Below, one piece after another: positions 61,985-64,000 of a stretch of DNA of 64,000 bases (positions are counted from its first letter, which is position 1; each line of letters starts with the position of its first letter). The stretch comes from Burkholderiaceae bacterium (lineage in GTDB: Bacteria > Pseudomonadota > Gammaproteobacteria > Burkholderiales > Burkholderiaceae_A). The position numbers and the translations under genes are program-made. The notes below the pieces were generated by a model, which was given only the letters and a program-made list of their open reading frames with translations, had not been told where the DNA came from and searched no databases. The stretch spans positions 39,752 to 103,751 of the forward strand of contig SGYQ01000005.1 in assembly GCA_004214155.1 (NCBI GenBank), given 5' to 3'.

Positions 61985-62704
61985 TTAAGGTCGTTTTCCG
62001 AAAATACTGGTTCCTAGTCTGACCAGGGTGGTAAAGGATGGATCTGATTCGCTTATAGCCCATTCCATATCGTTCGACATACCCATGGAAATCATGTCTA
62101 AAACAAAAACAGAGGGGTTTTGTCTGGTGAAGTCTAATTTCAATGCTTTCTGCATATCTACCAGAGTCTTAAACCGATTTTTAATTAATACACTGTCGGA
62201 TGTATTCTCTGGGATAGTCATAAGGCCACGGACCTTCAATGTTCCGCGGTCAGTACATTCTTTTAAAATAAGTCTTAACTCATCCACTTTCGTACCAGAT
62301 TTGTTTTTTTCGTTACTGAGATTTACCTGAACGAAAATATTTAAGGGCCCTAGTCCAGTGGGTCGTTGAGCTGTGAGTCTTTTAACAGTTCTCGTATTGC
62401 TTACTGAGTGTACCCAGTCAAAATTTTCAGCAATTGATTTTGTCTTGTTACTTTGTATTGGTCCTATATAATGCCATTCAAAATTTAGACCCATTTTTTT
62501 GAAATGATCTATTTTTTCTATGCTTTCACTAATATAATTCTCTCCGAATAGACTTAGTCCGGCTTGATGTGCCTCAAAAATTTTATTTGTTCCCATTTTT
62601 TTACTAACTGCTAAGATTTTTACTTTCGATATATCAATATGTGATGTCGCACAACACTTTTTAATTCGTTCATTAACTAGCTTAAGATTATTCAGTATTG
62701 TCAT
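61985..62704 (-). CDS. yggS: PLP homeostasis protein YggS/PROSC
   Basis: 239 aa from ATG 62704. Alanine-racemase-like single-domain PLP-binding protein. The PLP lysine is in VKILAVSKKM; FGENYISESIEKI and EWHYIGPIQSNK are conserved, and LDMISMGMSNDMEWAI holds the phosphate-binding segment. It helps control free pyridoxal phosphate. Its start lies within the end of rlmL (17-base overlap), so the two are co-expressed. Confidence 0.95.
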   Translation of the reverse strand: MTILNNLKLVNERIKKCCATSHIDISKVKILAVSKKMGTNKIFEAHQAGLSLFGENYISESIEKIDHFKKMGLNFEWHYIGPIQSNKTKSIAENFDWVHSVSNTRTVKRLTAQRPTGLGPLNIFVQVNLSNEKNKSGTKVDELRLILKECTDRGTLKVRGLMTIPENTSDSVLIKNRFKTLVDMQKALKLDFTRQNPSVFVLDMISMGMSNDMEWAISESDPSFTTLVRLGTSIFGKRP

Positions 62705-63917
62705 CTGCGCTCTCTTTGCGAAATTTTGACCCTTTAAAGATATCAAATTTACACCAAAAACATTCAATATCACCGTTTCTTAAAGCTATTTTTTTGGATG
62801 CCCTTAGTTTTATTTTGGAAACTATTTCCTTTTCATTAGTAAGTAACCAGATGGACCATCCGGTGAATTGTTTTTTCAAAATTGAACTAAAGATTGTTAT
62901 GAACTCATCCATCGAACTGATTTTACCCATCCGCTTACCGTATGGTGGGTTAGTTAGTATCATCCCTTTATCAAAATTTGGGCGGGTGAGAGCATGCAGT
63001 GATTTAACCCCCCATGAAATTTTTTCGGCTAAGGGTTTGGGAAGAGCCATGAAGGCATTTTTTTTTGCTTGATCAATAATGTCCTGAGAAATATCAAACC
63101 CAAAAAGCGATGGGTATGTCTGTGAGGTCTCAATACCAGATCTCCATACTCTCTCTGCATTTAAGTAAATTTTTTTCGTATTAATATTGCCGAATGGAGA
63201 CGAATCTGCAAATAGCTGATATGAGAAAACTCTTTTTTTTGACAAGATAAAATTTGCAGGAAGTTTCGCTGCTATTCCTGCAGCTTCTATAATGAAAGTT
63301 CCACTGCCGCACATGGGGTCGATAATTGCGGTTTTTTTATCCCACTCAGTTAGTTTTATAAGTGATGCTGCCAGATTTTCCTTCAAAGGGGCAATAAACC
63401 CCTCTTTTCTCCAGCCACGTTTATAAAGAGGTTGTCCCGTTGAATCTATCGAAATTGTCACTAGGCTATTATCAAAATTTATCCAAATTCTAATGTCAGG
63501 ATTTTTGGTATCAATATTTGGTCTGACTCCATACTCGTTTCGAAAAAAGTCACAAATTGCATCTTTTACAATTAGAGATGCATATCTTAATGAAACATCT
63601 TTCGGAAATCCTCTGCCATTTACATCTACTTTAATCGTTCGTCCTGGTAGAAACCAATTTTTCCACTGAATCTTAAAAGAGCAATTATAGAGCTCACGTG
63701 CGCTTTTTGCTTGAGTTCGGGCGAGCACGATTAATAACCGTGTCGGTGTCCGAGCCCATAGGTTCAGCATACAAACTTCCTCTGCCGTTGCAATAAAAAA
63801 TACACCCCCTTTTTTTATTTTGGGCTTGATGTGGGATAACAGATAGGTCAACTCATTTGAAACAATAACTTCTAGTCCCCTAGGACAAATCGCGACTACG
63901 GATAAGGGGTCTTTCAT
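62688..63917 (-). CDS. rlmL: 23S rRNA G2445 N2-methyltransferase (RlmL-type)
   Basis: 409 aa, THUMP-domain RNA methyltransferase. The N-terminal THUMP region covers about residues 55-165 with LYKRGWRKEGFIAPLKENLA after it. The SAM motif IDPMCGSGTFIIEAAGIA and the catalytic DNPPYG-like LTNPPYGKRMG are visible. E. coli has this domain fused to RlmK (702 aa in total); here it is alone, as in many Betaproteobacteria. ATG overlaps the hemJ stop by one base (TGATG). Confidence 0.93.
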   Translation of the reverse strand: MKDPLSVVAICPRGLEVIVSNELTYLLSHIKPKIKKGGVFFIATAEEVCMLNLWARTPTRLLIVLARTQAKSARELYNCSFKIQWKNWFLPGRTIKVDVNGRGFPKDVSLRYASLIVKDAICDFFRNEYGVRPNIDTKNPDIRIWINFDNSLVTISIDSTGQPLYKRGWRKEGFIAPLKENLAASLIKLTEWDKKTAIIDPMCGSGTFIIEAAGIAAKLPANFILSKKRVFSYQLFADSSPFGNINTKKIYLNAERVWRSGIETSQTYPSLFGFDISQDIIDQAKKNAFMALPKPLAEKISWGVKSLHALTRPNFDKGMILTNPPYGKRMGKISSMDEFITIFSSILKKQFTGWSIWLLTNEKEIVSKIKLRASKKIALRNGDIECFWCKFDIFKGSKFRKESADDNTE

Positions 63918-64000
63918 CAGAGTGGTTTAAATATTACTAGATAAATTGTAAAGAAAAGTAAAAATACAGGAACTTCATTAAATATACGAAACCAGATATG
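63917..64000 (-). CDS. hemJ: C-terminus of HemJ-like membrane protein, cut by edge
   Basis: The last 27 codons of a gene that continues past the right edge. It reads WFRIFNEVPVFLLFF, then a hydrophobic stretch ending in IFKPL. This FNEVP-then-helix-then-KP end is characteristic of HemJ (UPF0093), the membrane protoporphyrinogen oxidase. Only the end is seen, so the call rests on this short segment. Its TGA overlaps the rlmL ATG. Confidence 0.6.
   Translation of the reverse strand, partial: HIWFRIFNEVPVFLLFFTIYLVIFKPL

Noticed and set aside
1..64000. CRISPR arrays, tRNA or rRNA genes, insertion sequences, prophage or integrase genes.
   Set aside because: No direct-repeat array, cloverleaf other than the tmRNA, transposase or integrase frame was seen.

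Overview
The window looks like part of the chromosome of a motile, AT-rich betaproteobacterium. The evidence is the gene order in the right third: gph, ubiG and an OmpA-family gene on the minus strand, facing gyrA-serC-pheA-hisC-tyrA-aroA/cmk-rpsA-ihfB-lapA-lapB. A one-piece tmRNA beside gph encodes the tag ANDERFALAA, which also fits Betaproteobacteria. No tRNA, rRNA, insertion sequence, integrase or CRISPR array was seen.

Left part (1-36 kb): flagellum and glycan region. A giant flagellin, cut by the left edge, ends at 3256. A second giant flagellin (1134 aa) lies at 28263-31667 on the opposite strand, so the two genes point at each other across about 25 kb of sugar-related genes. These include an asparagine-synthase-like amidotransferase, a DxD glycosyltransferase, four consecutive class I methyltransferases, a GT9-like protein and a heptose-phosphate kinase (HddA type). 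They also include two mononuclear-iron-type dioxygenases, an alcohol dehydrogenase, an aldo/keto reductase, a Nudix hydrolase, a HemN-like and a B12-type radical SAM enzyme, and a cupin. The last block is an orphan thiamine-diphosphate E1 alpha/beta pair, a ColD-type PLP enzyme with His in place of the catalytic Lys, an epimerase, a GDP-fucose-synthase-like reductase and a bifunctional ManC. Taken together this suggests a nucleotide-activated deoxysugar, probably GDP-linked, that is made as a colitose-like 3,6-dideoxy sugar and may carry a two-carbon branch, then decorates flagellin or another surface glycan. That pathway is inferred from gene content.

Right of the second flagellin are a MORN-repeat gene, a HAD phosphatase, a DJ-1/PfpI protein and a serralysin-like zinc metalloprotease. 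The protease sits behind a sequence that matches a flagellar sigma-28 promoter and has a flagellin-like helical N-terminus without a signal peptide, so it may be a flagellum-associated protease.

Middle part (36-46 kb): two more glycosyltransferases, a Sel1-repeat protein, a nitroreductase, a POT-family peptide transporter, GmhA-like heptose isomerase, a small exported protein, a DUF938 protein, CysQ, tmRNA, Gph, UbiG and an OmpA-family protein.

Right part (46-64 kb): mostly core genes. gyrA is followed by the aromatic amino acid/serine operon, with an AroA-Cmk fusion protein whose PEP-site loop is unusual. Next come rpsA, an ihfB with an internal insertion, lapA, a short lapB, ubiA, convergent proC and murJ, rpsT, yggS, rlmL and the last codons of hemJ. 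TTG start codons are unusually common throughout.

There is no gene-free stretch longer than about 300 bases; the largest gaps (13231-13420, 36783-36925, 46080-46232, 17123-17250) are described where they hold something.
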